In this document: positions 15,001 through 26,700 of the stretch, piece after piece
Layout of the letters: the number at the start of each line of letters is the position of its first letter
How positions within the stretch are numbered: the stretch's first letter is position 1
Origin: Ancistrus triradiatus
Taxonomy: Eukaryota > Chordata > Actinopteri > Siluriformes > Loricariidae
DNA: 64,000 bases
Assembly (NCBI GenBank): GCA_025084515.1
Contig: JAJAGP010000274.1
Span: forward strand, 186,001 to 250,000
Direction of reading: 5' to 3'
The notes under the pieces: model-generated
The model's input: the letters and a program-made list of their open reading frames with translations, nothing else
Told to the model about the DNA's origin: nothing
The model's database searches: none
Translations under genes and position numbers: made by a program

Positions 15001-15194
15001 GGAAATCTTGTTGACATGACGGTAAACGTTAGTTAACGCGACTCAATTGTTAGTTCAGAATATTGCTAGCATTTTCCCCAACCATCACTTAAGATGTGTG
15101 TAAGTGTGGGTTAATGTTTTCTATAAATACACAAAAATAAACCATTTAAAAATCACCTACCAGCAGTTGCTGAATCAGTGCTTTCCTCCGCCAT
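36..15194 (-). CDS. slc18b1: slc18b1 copy A (vesicular polyamine transporter), 3' end outside window
   Basis: Exons on the minus strand in coding order: 15161-15194, 12167-12300, 11956-12051, 9267-9340, 5349-5496, 4981-5137, 3434-3570, 3101-3202, 2433-2524, 2232-2327, 227-301, 36-129; each has AG/GT borders and the phases join (1239 nt, 413 codons, no stop yet). The last two exons, seen in copy B, lie left of base 1. The product matches SLC18B1, a 12-helix major facilitator that loads spermine/spermidine into vesicles by proton exchange (family knowledge). Seen: first-helix region NFSSMICYSILGPFFPFE, the helix-5 antiporter-type motif GLILGPPLGG in exon 6, and the PTFSEIL and LSTLGLVSGLFSA segments. 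Start chosen at ATG 15194 in a good context (CCGCCATGG); exon 1 encodes MAEESTDSATA and is unrelated to exon 1 of copy B. Introns are large and filled with transposons (exon 4-5 intron 3.8 kb, exon 10-11 intron 1.9 kb). No frameshift was seen, so it appears functional. Confidence 0.93.
1744..1896. repeat. Short fish repeat nested in Tc1-like right end
   Basis: About 150 bases (TCCTGTTTAAACACACCCAC to GGACCAGGATTGAGAAACAC) resemble a widespread short fish interspersed repeat and split the right inverted repeat of the host element. Confidence 0.5.
1944..2131 (-). repeat. tRNA-derived SINE, family 1, nested in Tc1-like element
   Basis: Minus-strand SINE with tRNA-like head (GGTTCAAATCC-type B box near 2073) and the tail domain containing GCATTTAGCAGACGCC. 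It is inserted inside the right inverted repeat of the Tc1-like element: the repeat breaks at GATTTGCAAAT and resumes at AAATCATCGCATTC, leaving a short target-site duplication (AAAT). Confidence 0.8.
2700..2895 (-). repeat. tRNA-derived SINE, family 2
   Basis: Complement of the family whose plus-strand form starts GGGCGGCAC and carries a TTCGATCCC-type B box. Recognisable parts are the GGAAACCGGAGCAC segment and the end GTGCCACTGTGCCGCCC. Lies in the exon 8-9 intron of slc18b1 copy A. Confidence 0.7.
4198..4513 (+). repeat. tRNA-derived SINE, family 2, near full length
   Basis: Starts GTGGGCGGCACAGTGGGTAG, has a B box (GGTTCGATCCC) near 4249, the conserved body CTCCGGTTTCCTCCCACATT, and ends with GTGAATGAATGAATT. 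Best copy of this family in the window; sits in the exon 6-7 intron of slc18b1 copy A. Confidence 0.8.
4770..4945. repeat. Iterated ACTCAAGT-type low-complexity stretch
   Basis: Irregularly repeated CACTTGTC/ACTCAAGTC units over about 175 bases in the exon 6-7 intron of slc18b1 copy A. Similar tracts are common in fish; no coding potential. Confidence 0.5.
5632..8603. mobile_element. MITE-like DNA element split by a LINE
   Basis: Left arm 5632-5674 begins TACAGTACTGTGCAAAAATC, right arm 8005-8603 ends TTTTGCAAAGTACTGTA, an inverted repeat of the left end. Subterminal inverted copies of AATGGTATAATGACCATAT (near 8027) and ATGGTCATTATAATT (near 8539) add further symmetry. Without the LINE it is about 640 bases and non-coding. 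A relative without LINE is at 22755-23220. Confidence 0.75.
5675..8004 (+). mobile_element. L2/CR1-like LINE, 5'-truncated and mutated
   Basis: Flanked by a 7-base target-site duplication ACCATTA (5668-5674 and 8005-8011). Encodes the end of the AP endonuclease (LIVGDFNIHFDNEQ near 5757; THSCNHTLDLILTFG near 5868; ISDHY near 5957), then reverse transcriptase: SNYRPISNL near 6480, QSGFHPHHSTETALI near 6594, VLLDLSAAFDTIDHHVLL near 6690, the catalytic YVDD (CYVDDTQLYIS near 6930) and the C-terminal connection to SSL at 7740. Several stops and frame changes separate the blocks (only 6881-7744 is open for long), so it is inactive. The 3' end carries GGTTTCTTCCTTTTAACAC and a TTGACTTGAC tail. Clade placement (L2/CR1) is from motif style. 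Confidence 0.87.
8604..9266. other. slc18b1A intron 4 remainder, nothing recognised
   Basis: AT-rich sequence between the MITE end and exon 4; no coding signature or named repeat identified. Confidence 0.6.
9690..10440 (+). mobile_element. Fossil IS630/mariner-type transposase
   Basis: Plus-strand remnants in several frames: IQMLQYLTTNEPDHR then NFAEWVTQQL near 9810-9890, NPHWTIQHDC near 9992, MVWCKIWG then IVGPFFTDGTL near 10036-10090, FQQVGAPQHYRRVVRYHLDV near 10170, and IWPPCSSK near 10270. These follow the order of a DDE_3 transposase (second catalytic Asp in the FQQDGAPPHY-type motif, here changed to V). It is a different branch from the Tc1 copies elsewhere in the window, and clearly dead. 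It lies in the exon 3-4 intron of slc18b1 copy A. Confidence 0.75.
10470..11955. other. slc18b1A intron 3 remainder, nothing recognised
   Basis: About 1.5 kb of AT-rich intron without open frames of note or recognisable repeats. Confidence 0.55.
12715..13145 (-). mobile_element. LINE reverse-transcriptase 3' fragment
   Basis: On the minus strand: KKELSHKAKLSIYRSSYI then LTYGHEL near 13000-13075, the TERTRLRIQVAEMSFF stretch near 12950, and RMPPGRLP-type codons near 12795 followed by a GRPRNHW-like segment. This order is typical of the C-terminal part of a common fish non-LTR element. Several frameshifts. Lies in slc18b1A intron 1. Confidence 0.7.
13440..14440 (+). mobile_element. Degenerate Tc1-like transposon, family X
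   Basis: Aligns by eye with the inverted sequence of 16160-17232 over about 1 kb (for example GGGAAGAAAGGTGATTTAAG against GGGAAGAAAGGCGATTTAAG). Keeps Tc1 transposase landmarks such as the TGGCCTCCACTGTCACCAGA and TCTCAATCCAATAGAGTGG codons near 14213-14250 (a PPLSPDLNPIEW-like motif). Full of stops. In slc18b1A intron 1. Confidence 0.75.
14441..15160. other. slc18b1A intron 1, 5' part
   Basis: No repeat family recognised. A 93-codon open frame on the plus strand at 14713-14994 has no recognisable motif and is antisense within the intron, so it is not called as a gene. Confidence 0.5.
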
Positions 15195-16159
15195 GGCGGA
15201 AGTGTAAAGTTCAGCAGAAACTCAACGATATACGATTGTTATCATAACATTATTTAACTTACTTCTTCGGTGGATTTAAAGGTGCAGTGTGAATCAGTTG
15301 AAGAGATGTATATCGCCACACACTGTGCTGGTTGTTAAGTGTATAAAAATAAATGTTTATTCCGTACACTTTTCTGCAAGTACATGTCAGTGTGATAAAC
15401 ATGGCACCTAAACCAGGTCTCAAACAATGAATTTATAAAACACCAGCCACATCATTATGTCCACCTTATGTAAGGAATCATTTTCTCTTTTCCCATTTCA
15501 ATCATATTGACGATTAAAGTATTGAACAGTAACATACACACAAACAGACCTTGCCCGTAAACACAATAAAAACATCTAAGAGCAGTTTTAAATTAATTTG
15601 TGTTGTTAAGCAAGAACTTTTCTGACGCTGTTTTGTCTTACTAATGATAAATTGTTGACCCTTACTAGAGCATCATATTTTTAATAAATGATTCTTCGAG
15701 TTTGGGTTATTCACATGTTCATGTGTAATTTAGTCAATTAGTGTCTAATGAACATGATCATCATTTGTAGTTTTATTAATAAACACATTTAGATTAGGAG
15801 TGATCTTTTCATTTAGAACTGAATATGACTTAAGTATGTCTTGAAGTTACAGCCTTCGTTTAAGACCTTCTCAAAGTCCAGAGAGAGAGTTGTTATGGAG
15901 TAAGAGCACAATCTGGCATTCAAATATGTAAGTTATTATGTAAATTATTATGATGAAGAGGTAACCATTTAGAGAATCACACAAGGCTGTTTGTTTCTCA
16001 TACTGTATATATACACATCTGTGTACTTCCTTAAATAAATCAGATGGGTTTAAGAATGGACAGCTTGTTGTGCTTTTCTTCTCATCTCCTGACCAGCAAC
16101 AGGACACTTCTCTCCTAGCTACATGACTTAGACTAACGAGTAGCGATTGAACCCAAATT
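15195..16159. other. Upstream flank of slc18b1 copy A
   Basis: Contains the 5' flank and presumed promoter of copy A just right of 15194. No TATA box was evident and no gene recognised. Confidence 0.5.
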
Positions 16160-17232
16160 GGAAGGTCTTCTGATCAAAAAATATGTTCCCAACACCTTGC
16201 TAGTACCATGTTGGACCCCCTTTTCCCTTCAGAACCAAATTAATTCTTTGTGGCATAGATTCAACAACGTGCTGGTCCATATTGACATGAGTTGCTGTAG
16301 ATCTATCGTCTGCACTTGCATGATACCAATCTCCCCTTCCACCACAAAGGTGCTCTATTGGATTGAGATCTGATGACTGTGGAGGCCATTTGAGTACATT
16401 GTCATGTCATGTTAAAGAAACCAGTGTGAGATGATTTGAGCTTTTATGACATGGTGCATTATCCTGCTGGAAGTAGGATCAGTAGATGGTACACTGTAGT
16501 AATTAAAGGGATGGACATGGGCAGCAACAATACTCATGTAGGCTGTGGCATTTAAGCGATGCTTGATTGATGTTACGGGGCCCGGTGTGCCAAGAAATGA
16601 TCCCCCACACCATTACACCACCAACAGCCTGAACCATTTACACAAGGCAGAAAGGATCCATTTTTTCAGACCAAAATCTGACCCTATTATCTGAATGTCA
16701 CAGCAGAACCAATACTCATCAGACCAGGCATTGTTTTTCCAATCTTCTATTGTCCAATTTTGGTGGGAATTGTAGCCTCAGTTGCCTGTTTTTAGCTGAC
16801 ATGTGTGGTCTTCATCTGCTGCAGCCCATCTACTTCCGAGTGGTTATTTGAGTTACTGTTGCCTTTCTGTCAGCTCAAATCACTTTGTTCATTCTCCTCT
16901 GATCTCTGGCTCCAACAAGGCATTTTCACACAGATAACCGCCACTCACTAGATAGTTTCTCTTTTTCAGACCATTTTCTGTAAACCCAAGAGATGGCTGT
17001 GTATGAAAATACCAGCACATCAGCAGTTTCTGAAAATAGCATCAATAACCATGCCACCACATTCTGAGTCACTTAAATCGCCTTTCTTCCCCATTCTGAT
17101 GCTTCAGCAGGTCTTCTTGACCATACAATACCTAAATGCATAAAGTTGCTGTCATGTGATGGGCTGACTTGATTTTTCCTTGAATGAGTTGAACAGGTGT
17201 ACCTAATAAATGGGTCCTTTTTTTGTTTTATG
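16160..17232 (-). mobile_element. Degenerate Tc1-like transposon, family X, opposite orientation
   Basis: Same family as 13440-14440, inverted. The 5' end of the element is on the right (AGGTGTACCTAATAAATGGG near 17197). Transposase codons include the complement of AATCCAATAGAGCACCTTTG near 16348. Several stops. Confidence 0.75.
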
Positions 17233-17485
17233 CAAAATGTAATTTAAAAAGTCCTCAGAACCAGTGCCACTCCACAACTAGAGCTTTTGTTCTTTTCTGC
17301 ATTAATGTATCACTAGAAATGAGACAATCTAGACTTCCAAATACTGAATTTACCCCCAAAGTTTTTTTCTCTGTTGTTTAGAAAAAATAAACATTTATTT
17401 ATTAGGTAATACAGCACTTTTCTGATAACTTAATTTGGACTTATACAGCATATAGATTAATTTTATAACAATAACAAACCACACA

Positions 17486-18705
17486 ATGAAGATTTGGGAG
17501 AGAGTTGTGGAAGCTAGGCTCAGACAGGAGGTGACAGTGTGTGAACAACAGTATGGTTTCATGCCAAGGAAGAGCACCATGGATGCGATTTTTGCTTTGA
17601 GACTGCTGATGGAGAAGTATAGAGAAGGTCAGAAAGAGCTACACTGCGTCTTAGTGGATTTGGAGAAAGCTTATGACAGGGTGCCAAGGGAGGAACTGTG
17701 GTGGTGTATGAGGAAGTCTCGAGTGGCTGAAAAGTACATTAGATTGGTGCAGGACATGTATGAGAACAGCATGACAGCGGTAAGATGTGCTGTAGGAGTG
17801 ACAGATAGCTTCAAGGAAGAGGTGGGGCTGCATCATGGATCGGCCCTGAGTCCCTTCTTATGGAGTGATGGACAGACTAACAGATGAGGTCAGACAGGAA
17901 TCGCCGTGGACTATGATGTTTGCAGACGACATTGTGATCTGTAGTGAGAACAGGGAGCAGGTAGAAGAGAACTTGGAGAGGTGGAGGTATAATCTGGAAA
18001 GGAGAGGAATGAAAGTCAACTGTAATAAGACAGAATACATGTGTGTAAATGAAAGGGAGGCAGGTGGAACAGTCAGGCTACAGGGATCAGTGGTCACAAA
18101 GGTCCAGGAGTTCAGGTACTTGGGATCAACTGTCCAAGGAAATGGGGAGCGTGGAAAGGAGATTAAGAAGAGAGTACAGGCAGAATGAGGTAGGTGGAGA
18201 AAAGTGTCAGGAGTGCTGTGTGACAAAAGGGTCGCAGCAAAAGTGAAAGGAAAGATTTATAAGAGAGTAGTGAGACCAGCCTTGTTGTATGGGTTAGAGA
18301 CAGTGGCACTGACAAAGAGACAGGAACCAGAGCTGGAGGTGGCAGAACTTAAGATGTTGAGGTTCTCTTTAGGAGTGTCTAGGGTGGACAGGATTAGGAA
18401 TGAGATCATCAGAGGGACAGCACAGGTTGGAAAATTGGGAGGCAAAATTCGAGAGGGAAGACTGAGATGGTTTGGACATGTGCCGAGGAGGGATAGTGGA
18501 TATATTGGTAGGAGGATGTTGGAGATGGACTGCCAGGCAAGAGACGGAGAGGAAGACCAAAGAGGAGTTATATGGTTGTGGTAAATGAAGATATGCAGGG
18601 AGTTGGGGTGAGAGTAGAGGACGTGGAGGACAGGGTGAGGTGGAAACGTTTAACTCGCTGTGGTGACCCCTGATAAAGGGAGAAGCCGACAGAAGAAGAA
18701 GGAGA
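17486..18705 (+). mobile_element. RTE-like LINE reverse-transcriptase fragment
   Basis: Three overlapping frames spell one RT: QQYGFMPRKSTMDAIFALRL near 17540, CVLVDLEKAYDRVPREELWW near 17647, GLHHGSALSPF near 17825, catalytic MMFADDIVI near 17913, KTEYMCVNEREAGGTVRLQG near 18028, EFRYLGSTVQGNGE near 18109, VVRPALLYGLETV near 18270 and LRWFGHVPRRDSGYIGRRML near 18463. A deletion after ALSPF, a stop near 18187 and further shifts kill it. The 3' end (TGGTGACCCCTGATAAAGGG then AAGAAGAAGGAG) is typical of this fish family. Confidence 0.87.
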
Positions 18706-19622
18706 ACAAACCTTTCACATAGGAAACAACTTTGGTAACCCTGCTAAAAAAAAACAGCAAATACCAGCACTACTATGCTGGTCAACCAGTTTTACTCTAA
18801 TGGTCTTGCTAATTTCCCAACATACCTGCATCCAAAACACCACATATCCTCATCTTTTTTGTTTGTTTTTCAGCAGAGGATGTTTTTCCAAAATGACCGG
18901 ACAAAACTATCAGCTGACTTGCTTGCACTAAAGGATGATTGAATGATGATGAAGGATGACCCTGGCAAATGTTTTGATTTACAATTTAATGGCTACTCCT
19001 CTTTGTAAAATGTATTTGGTAATTTTTTTATTTATCCTTACTTTTGAAGGCACATTTGTTCCAGCTGGAGGATTTTTCCTACATGTGCCTTAAGATTGCT
19101 TTATATAATTCACATTAGACTGCTGAGTCACTGCACGTGCAGATCAGTGTTTGCATGTGCCTGTTGATTTGTTTACTCCAGCATTAAGAGTATAATCTGC
19201 AAAAATGCAAATCATGCCAAACCAGCGGCTGGCAAACTTGTAGAGCCAGGGTATTTTGATGTAATGCGCTTGAGCTGAAGTGTACTTTAGCCCAATAAGT
19301 ATATTAGTGTCATTTGTATCGTCATGCCTTAAATCAGCAAATCTATTGTTACATGTATCTATTGTAAACATGTATTGTTACACGTTTACAGCATTTAGCA
19401 ATTTATGTCTTTATCCTTTAATTTAACCAGGCGAGTCATTAAGAACTGATTCTTATTTACAAGTGGCTGTACAATGCCACTTGAGGAAAGGAAACACTGA
19501 GAAAAGAAGTATACAATGTACAGAGATGACAATGTAAACTGACACACACTAGTAGAAGGCAGAGATGCAAAGATACATGGAGGTAAAGCAGTCAATTAAA
19601 TGAATCAAATGCACTTATCTAG
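18706..19622. other. Spacer with a short fish-type repeat
   Basis: No gene. The segment 19418-19480 (TTTAACCAGGCGAGTCATTA...) resembles the end of an interspersed repeat widespread in salmonids and other fish. Confidence 0.45.
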
Positions 19623-19752
19623 ATTGATACAATCTTACAATGTACAACCCAGCAATTGTGGGATAAGGGCCAACAGTGGCAGCTTGGCAGTGCTGAGGCT
19701 TGAAACCTGGACCTTCTGATCCATAGTCCAGTACCTTAGCAACTGTACAACT
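19623..19752 (-). repeat. tRNA-derived SINE, family 1, degenerate
   Basis: Matches the minus-strand form of the 46541 copy (TGATACAATCTTACAATGTA...AGCTTGGCAG...TGGACCTTCTGATCCATAGT). Both ends decayed. Confidence 0.65.
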
Positions 19753-20740
19753 ACAGTTCTGATAATATAATGTAGAACAGACGTGTTCTGTAGATTGACT
19801 GAAAATCTTTCAAACTGTCCCATGAAACTGGGGTTGTGTGTGAGGGGGTGTGTCAATGTTACATCAATATACCATAATATTGTATAGTCATGCTTAGTAA
19901 AGTAGTGTAACTTATAAAGTAACTACACTAATCTCCACAGCTTGCCCACAACTCTGGAGCTTTAAGATTTCCCTTCATAGGGCCTAAGGGGTCTAGCCCA
20001 AAACAGCCCCAGCACAAAGAAGTTGATCAAATCATTCTGCTCCAGCAAACACCAAACTACAGTTGGCACTATGCATTCTGGGAGCTAGTGTTTTCATTGT
20101 AGCTGTCTGTTAGGTTGCCTCATAGTGAAGTGTAACTCTCACTCCACATAATGTTTCCAGAAAACAACAACAACTGTGCTTTACACAGCCAATGCAATGC
20201 TTTGCTTATGGTGATCCTATTGGCACCTGTGCAGTTTCTTGCTCAGGGAAACCTAATCCATAAAGCTCCAAACAGCTCGTGTGCGGCACATGGGACATCA
20301 ATACAATAAAGACGATTGTTACTATTTAATTTAAGGAAAGCCTGTAAATATACAAACATATTTATACATTGTATACACCAACAACTTATTTACAAAGTCT
20401 ACACTGTATCTATACAAAGAGAAATGCAGCATATAATACTAATAATATACTGTACTGTACTTTAAACCTATACTGTATGGTAAATACAATTCTTGTTTTG
20501 TGCTATAGCCTCTGCTTGTGCTTATTTAATGTATTTAAGTCTGATATGTACTTAAACACAATTTGGATATAATGCATATCCAGTAAATATATATAGCTGT
20601 AGATATAGCTTTAAGGATCATTATATTCTTGATATACTGACAAACTTCACATGCAATAAATTCATTTTATAAAATAATAGCACCTTGATGTTCATCAGAA
20701 ATTTGTGAATTCCTAACATGAAGCCTTTAAGACTGGCTCA
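19753..20740. other. 3' flank of slc18b1 copy B
   Basis: AT-rich spacer downstream of the copy B stop codon; includes its 3' UTR, whose end was not determined. Confidence 0.5.
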
Positions 20741-23700
20741 TTATACGGTAGAAGATACCACCGAAGAACCAAGAAGAGGGGATTTTTCTCCTGTAGACAA
20801 TGTGAATCCGATCCCATTGACTTTCTGTAACCTTAAATGAAAATACAGAATCAGTTGTCACATCTCAGCGATTACAAGAGAATTCTCTCTGACGTTATTA
20901 AACAAATCGGATAATGGTCAGATGTGTCCCATACACATTCAATATGGTCTCTTATCCCCAGTTGCTCTTCAGTTGAAGCACATTATTGACAGCTCGATTC
21001 ATGCTGGCTAAAAACTGGCACACATGGTGAACAGGCTCTGGATGGCCCAGACAGACCAACAGTAGTGAGAATCGTTTTATCCACAGACAAGCACAAGCAG
21101 CTCCCACGGTTCCGTTGTCCACTATATACCTTCACTACACACCCATCTCTGCCCAGACCATTTAAAGGCACTTGGCAGAAGGAAATTTGTCATCACAGTG
21201 CCCATTATGTGTCCTGCCATTGCCAGCCAGCCAGCGTCGAGTTCGTTGCCAGTTAGGCTGTGAACGAGAAACTGCTATGGACTGCGATCATATTGTCTTT
21301 AGTGATGAATCCAGGTTCCGTTTGGGATCTGACGATAGTGGGGTTCAAGTATGGAGGCCTCGTGGTGAGCGTTTCAATTCTGCCTTTGCTGTGGAGTGAC
21401 ACACTGCCCCAACTGCTGGTGTGATGATGATCTGGGGAGCCATCCCACATGACAGTAGGCCACCCTTAGTAGTGATATGAGGGACACTAACAGACAGCAA
21501 TATGTGTAGGACATCCAGCGACCACAAATGTTGCCTCTCATGGCATGGCTTCCAACTGCCATTTTTCAGCAGGATAATGCTCTCCCAAGCATAGCATGGG
21601 TTTCCCAGGAATGTCTCCTCCAGATTACACCACTTGACCAGCCTGGTCACTAGATTTATCGGAAATTGAGCATTTATAGGACCAGCTGGGACGCAGCTTC
21701 AGCAGCCTAAGATGGTGCCGGATCTACAGGCCCAGCTGCAACATCTGTGGGAAAAATTAGCTCCAGGATACCATACAGAACCTGTTGGCCTCCATGCCCA
21801 ACTGTATGTCATCTTGTATCCAGGCTAGAGGTAGCCCAACAGGGTACTAGAGCTTTCTTTCAAATGTACAGTTTTCCCCAATAAACGTATCATTTCAATC
21901 TAATATTGTAATCACTTACAGATACCATCATTACAATCACACACAAAGTTTCATTTAATTTAAACAATTCCTTCTTTTTTGTCAAGACGTATAAAAAGAA
22001 ATTACCTTCTCCTCTGTATATCTTCTTGGATTAAAAATATTGTTAGCAGTAATGCCTAGAGAGAGTTGAAAGAAAAAAAACTATTAAATAATGTCCTAAC
22101 TTTTGTGATATAATTATGCGTGTATGATTGTGCTTACAGAAATAAAGGTGAGTACTCCTTGAGCTCCTGCTCCCCATTCAAAATTCAGTCTCTGTGTAAT
22201 AAAGCCACCAGCTGTTGGCCCGAAGAACATCCTAACACACAAAATAAAATGCATCTCAGCATAAACAAAATAATTTTTAAAAATCATAAAAAATAGCTTT
22301 TTGACATATGACATACCCAGCAGACCATACAGCTGAGAACAGTCCTGATACCAGACCCAGCGTGCTTAAGCCATCTTCAAAGCCACTCTCACTACAATGC
22401 AAACAACTATTTCAACACAATTTGTCTATCCTTTCTGAACTTAGTTTGATGTATTTGGAGTCTACATAGGGATTTTGTGCTTGTAAACTGACACTCAAAT
22501 GTATGATGCAGCTGAAAAATACACAAATGAATGTACATGTACAAATGTATGATATAAAATACATATAGATTCAAGTAAAAAGACTACTGAATTAGTATAA
22601 ATAATGTTTATGTTAAAATTATCAGCCGTCAATAAAATGCAAGTTTTATCAGTGTTACACAATGACCGATTAACAACTGGAAACTTTGGCTGATGATTGT
22701 GTATTGCGCTCTAGGCATTACAAGCTCAAAATCATTTTGCCCCATGTTTTAGCTACATAGACAGTCCCTTACGCCTTAGGTCTTAGGCCACCATTATGTG
22801 TGTTTATCAATGGTATAATGAACATCTACAATATAATGTAGACAACTGGACCCAAAAATTTCAGCTTGGATTTCAATTCCAATCTTTGTGAGCTTTAGTG
22901 TTCCCCATTCTTGGCTACTATCCTTCCAAGATGACCATTCCTGTTCAAGATTCTTCAGACTGTAGAAGACTTGGCATCCAGCTGAAGCTGCCAGATGCTG
23001 CTACTGCTAAAGTATAAGGGGAGATCATGCTAAATACTTGCCACTGTAGTCTACAGAAGCTGCTTTTTCTGTTTTTGTTTTTTCAGTTTTTTAATACTAC
23101 ATACAAATTTCATGTATGTGTTTGTTGTATTCTAATAAATAAACGGAGAAATAATTATATATGGTCATTATACCATTGCTAAAACAATTGTATATCTAAT
23201 TAATGACTTTTGCATAATTTAGGTAATCTAAATTCATAGTAATATAAAATTAAAACATGATTAAATCATATCAGTCAGTAAATTTAATAAACGCAAACCT
23301 GGTTTTACGCACTCTGAACTAGTCTCTTGGTTTATGTGTACACCAGTTTGTGCTACTGCACACAACAGGATTGGTGCTATAGGATGATTCCTTACTGTGC
23401 ACAGATAAGCATCTCAGTGAAGGTGGGGATGCAACTCATACACAGAGCGAACCCGATGACCACCAGTGTGACCACAGTAAGCCATAGCTCACTAAGGAAA
23501 CAAAAAATACCAAGAGCCTATTACAAAGTGAAAACAGTGCAGATTTGACCACTATAAGCCCATTTCAGAAACTGTTTGATACTGAAATAGCAAGTGTTAT
23601 ATGTTTACCTCTCAATATAAAAAATGGGAACAGGACCAAGAAAACAAAAGCTAACTGCTGTGGCCATTCCTCCTAACACCATCATCCACTTCCTTGTGAA

Positions 23701-26700
23701 CTGCACAACAAACAGAAATCAACCAGATTCAAGAATCAATTCAAAAAGAATATTAAAACTCAATGTGAATTACCACTATAAAAACATCAGAACTGAACCA
23801 TGGTATCAATCATAACTAAGCCAATTATCTAAGATGAGCATTATAAACTGTGCTCATAGTCCCAAAGATGGAAATCACAGACATTCGCATTTAACCTTAT
23901 ATTACGAAAGACTTACTGGATACTTATCACTGACTATCCCAAAGATGGGAGATGCAGCACCATAAGGCAAAGACAAAGCAATCATGAGTAGGCCCACAGA
24001 TCCAGCACTCAGGCTAAACTGTTCACAGAAAAATTCAAAATCAGTTATAGCAGGTTTGTTGACTGCAATCTGTAAAACTGTATGATAAACTACATTTACA
24101 GTATTTAGCAGAAGCTAATTACAAGTCATACAATCTCAAAAAGACCAATAATTATAGTAATAATATAGTAAAAATAGTAATTGTGAGCTAATAGCCTTGC
24201 ACAAGGACCCAAAAGTGGCAGGGATTAGTATTGGGACCAGAACCCAGGACCTTATGGTCAAAAATGCAGTCCACCACAGTCTCATTGAAATCAGAGATTT
24301 TTCGGAGGGATTAAGAACTTTTTATTACCTTTTCCATGGCGAATAATGACAGTGTTGCATCCAGGAAACCAATTCCTGAACTGAGTGTGAACACTACAAA
24401 GCAAATGAGCATCATCTTCACGTGAGAACACAGTCTGAAGAAGGAGCTCTGTGAGGGAACTGCATCTATGCATGAAGATCAACACATTTAGGCACAAGAT
24501 CTTAATAATAATAATAATAATAATCATAGCAATTATAATACTACTAATACAACCATGACTCTCACCAGGAAAAGTGACAGGAAAGTGAATTTTAACAAAC
24601 ACAAATATATATATGGTCTACTGCTAAGCACTGAACATAGGATAATAAATTCATAAAACTAACCAAAGTTGGGTAAAATCCACATGTTTACAGGAACATT
24701 TAAAAACAGCAGACTTCCCAAAACAATGAAGGGAATTTCAAATCCAAAAGACTGATACATCCATCCACCTAATGGAGGTCCCAGTATGAGTCCAATTCCC
24801 GTAAAAATCTCCATAAACCCCTATAAAAAAAGAGAATTATTTTGGAACTATTATTAATCAAAATACATGAATTAGGATAAAAGTGCCATACTTCTGTCAG
24901 CCCTTACAAACAGTACTTTTATACTGTAACTCCTATACTGCATATTGCTATGAGTGAAAATACAGACACTGCTAGGAAAAAAGTCAAATTTATTAGTTTA
25001 ACTTTCCACTTGATTAAAAATACAGAAGTACTTTTTAAAACATACTGGAGTATTAAAAGTAATATTAATACTATAATATTATAGTATTATAGGCTATAAA
25101 GATACATTACTTATGTTTCATTTTTCCTTCACTACCCATCTTGAGGAAGTAGAATAGTAAACAATTTCAACTGAGGATATCTAGCTGAAACTGAAACCAT
25201 GCAAACCTCTGTGTGTTTATTTTAATTTGACAGGTATTTCTTAAAGGATGAAATCATGTGTACTCCAGGCAGAAAAACCAGGCATTAAAAAATTCTGAAA
25301 TCCTTCTTGTGTTCCAAAAAATAAACAACAACATAAAAATCTTTCAGGTTAGGCCATGGGTGGGACGAGATTGGTGCTGTTGAAGGGTCAGCCATATCTG
25401 TTTATGCAGGCCTAGTTTACACTCAATCAGATGAAATGTTTTTATTTTTACTACAGAAGAGCAGTTCAGTGGTGGAGTTACTAACAGAATCTCTCCATTT
25501 TTGGAAGGAAGACTACAAGTGTTATGCTTACACACATTTTAGCATTGTTTATATATTTACAATAAATAAAAATGTGAGAATCGCCATAAGGTCGTAGACT
25601 ACTATCTGCTATGTACACTTATTCATTGACTCAGAAGTAACCATCGGCTGTTTCAGAAATGTAGGTGAGTCAGAAGTGCATCTTTATATTGAATTGCATT
25701 AGAGTGAATGTAAACAGTCTCAGATAATAGAAATACTCCAGTATTTACGTTTTATTGTTTAACTTTCTTATTGTCCATCCCTGCTTGTAAAGCTTGCTAA
25801 CAGGACACTCAACTTGTACAATAAAACAATTCAAGTGCCATTAGTCTTAATGGCTCTATTGTTTGCATGTGAGAGAGCATGCTTATCCAAAATACCATGG
25901 CTACAGTCAAAGAACAAGTGTCTACAAAACTCACCACAATGGTTGCTATATTGTGGGGAAATACTTTTGCTGATACGGCAAATGAGGACGTTACTGCAGC
26001 AGCAAAGCCCACTGCATTTACAGATCTTATTACAAAACAGAGCACTATAAACACAGTTCCTTCAGGAGCCCGGTCTAGAAAGCTGTGTATTTTTAAAAAG
26101 AAAGACAAAAATGAAGATTCCAATTTAGATAAACAATATTAATATCATGGTTTACATTTGTGTACATTTCTAGCTATAATAAAAGTCTATAATTTCTAGC
26201 TATAATAAGAGTCTAATAAAAAAAAGCCAGTACTCACCCAAAGACCACAGTACATACGCCTGAAATGAACAGTCCCGCAGTTATCATACACTTGGCTCCA
26301 ATTTGGACAATCTACAGTGACAACAAGACCAATGGATGTGAACTATACGTACAAAAGCCAATTAATTACTATAGCTTAGCTTTGTTACGATCAATTTGCT
26401 GGACACAGTTTGCCTTATCCCTCATTAGAAAGTGACCACAACGGAATCATTGCTATGCTGATATTTCTCTGATGGTAGACCATTCTCAACCCAGGCATTG
26501 TAACAGAATGTTAGTGTGTGAGGCACATGAAGTGTGCAAACCAGACACATCATAGTTGCTGTAGTCTTAAACGTTGCTTATTAAACAAATCCACCTTTTT
26601 GCTACACCCAGCAAAAAACTGTAGCTGATCTTTTCCCATTCACTTAACATACTATTTGTGCCATCTACTACCCCTTCATCAATGGTCAGTTTCAGACCAT

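Noticed and set aside
17858..18560. Minus-strand Ser/Thr/Leu-rich frames
   Set aside because: Shadows of the RTE-like reverse transcriptase read on the plus strand.
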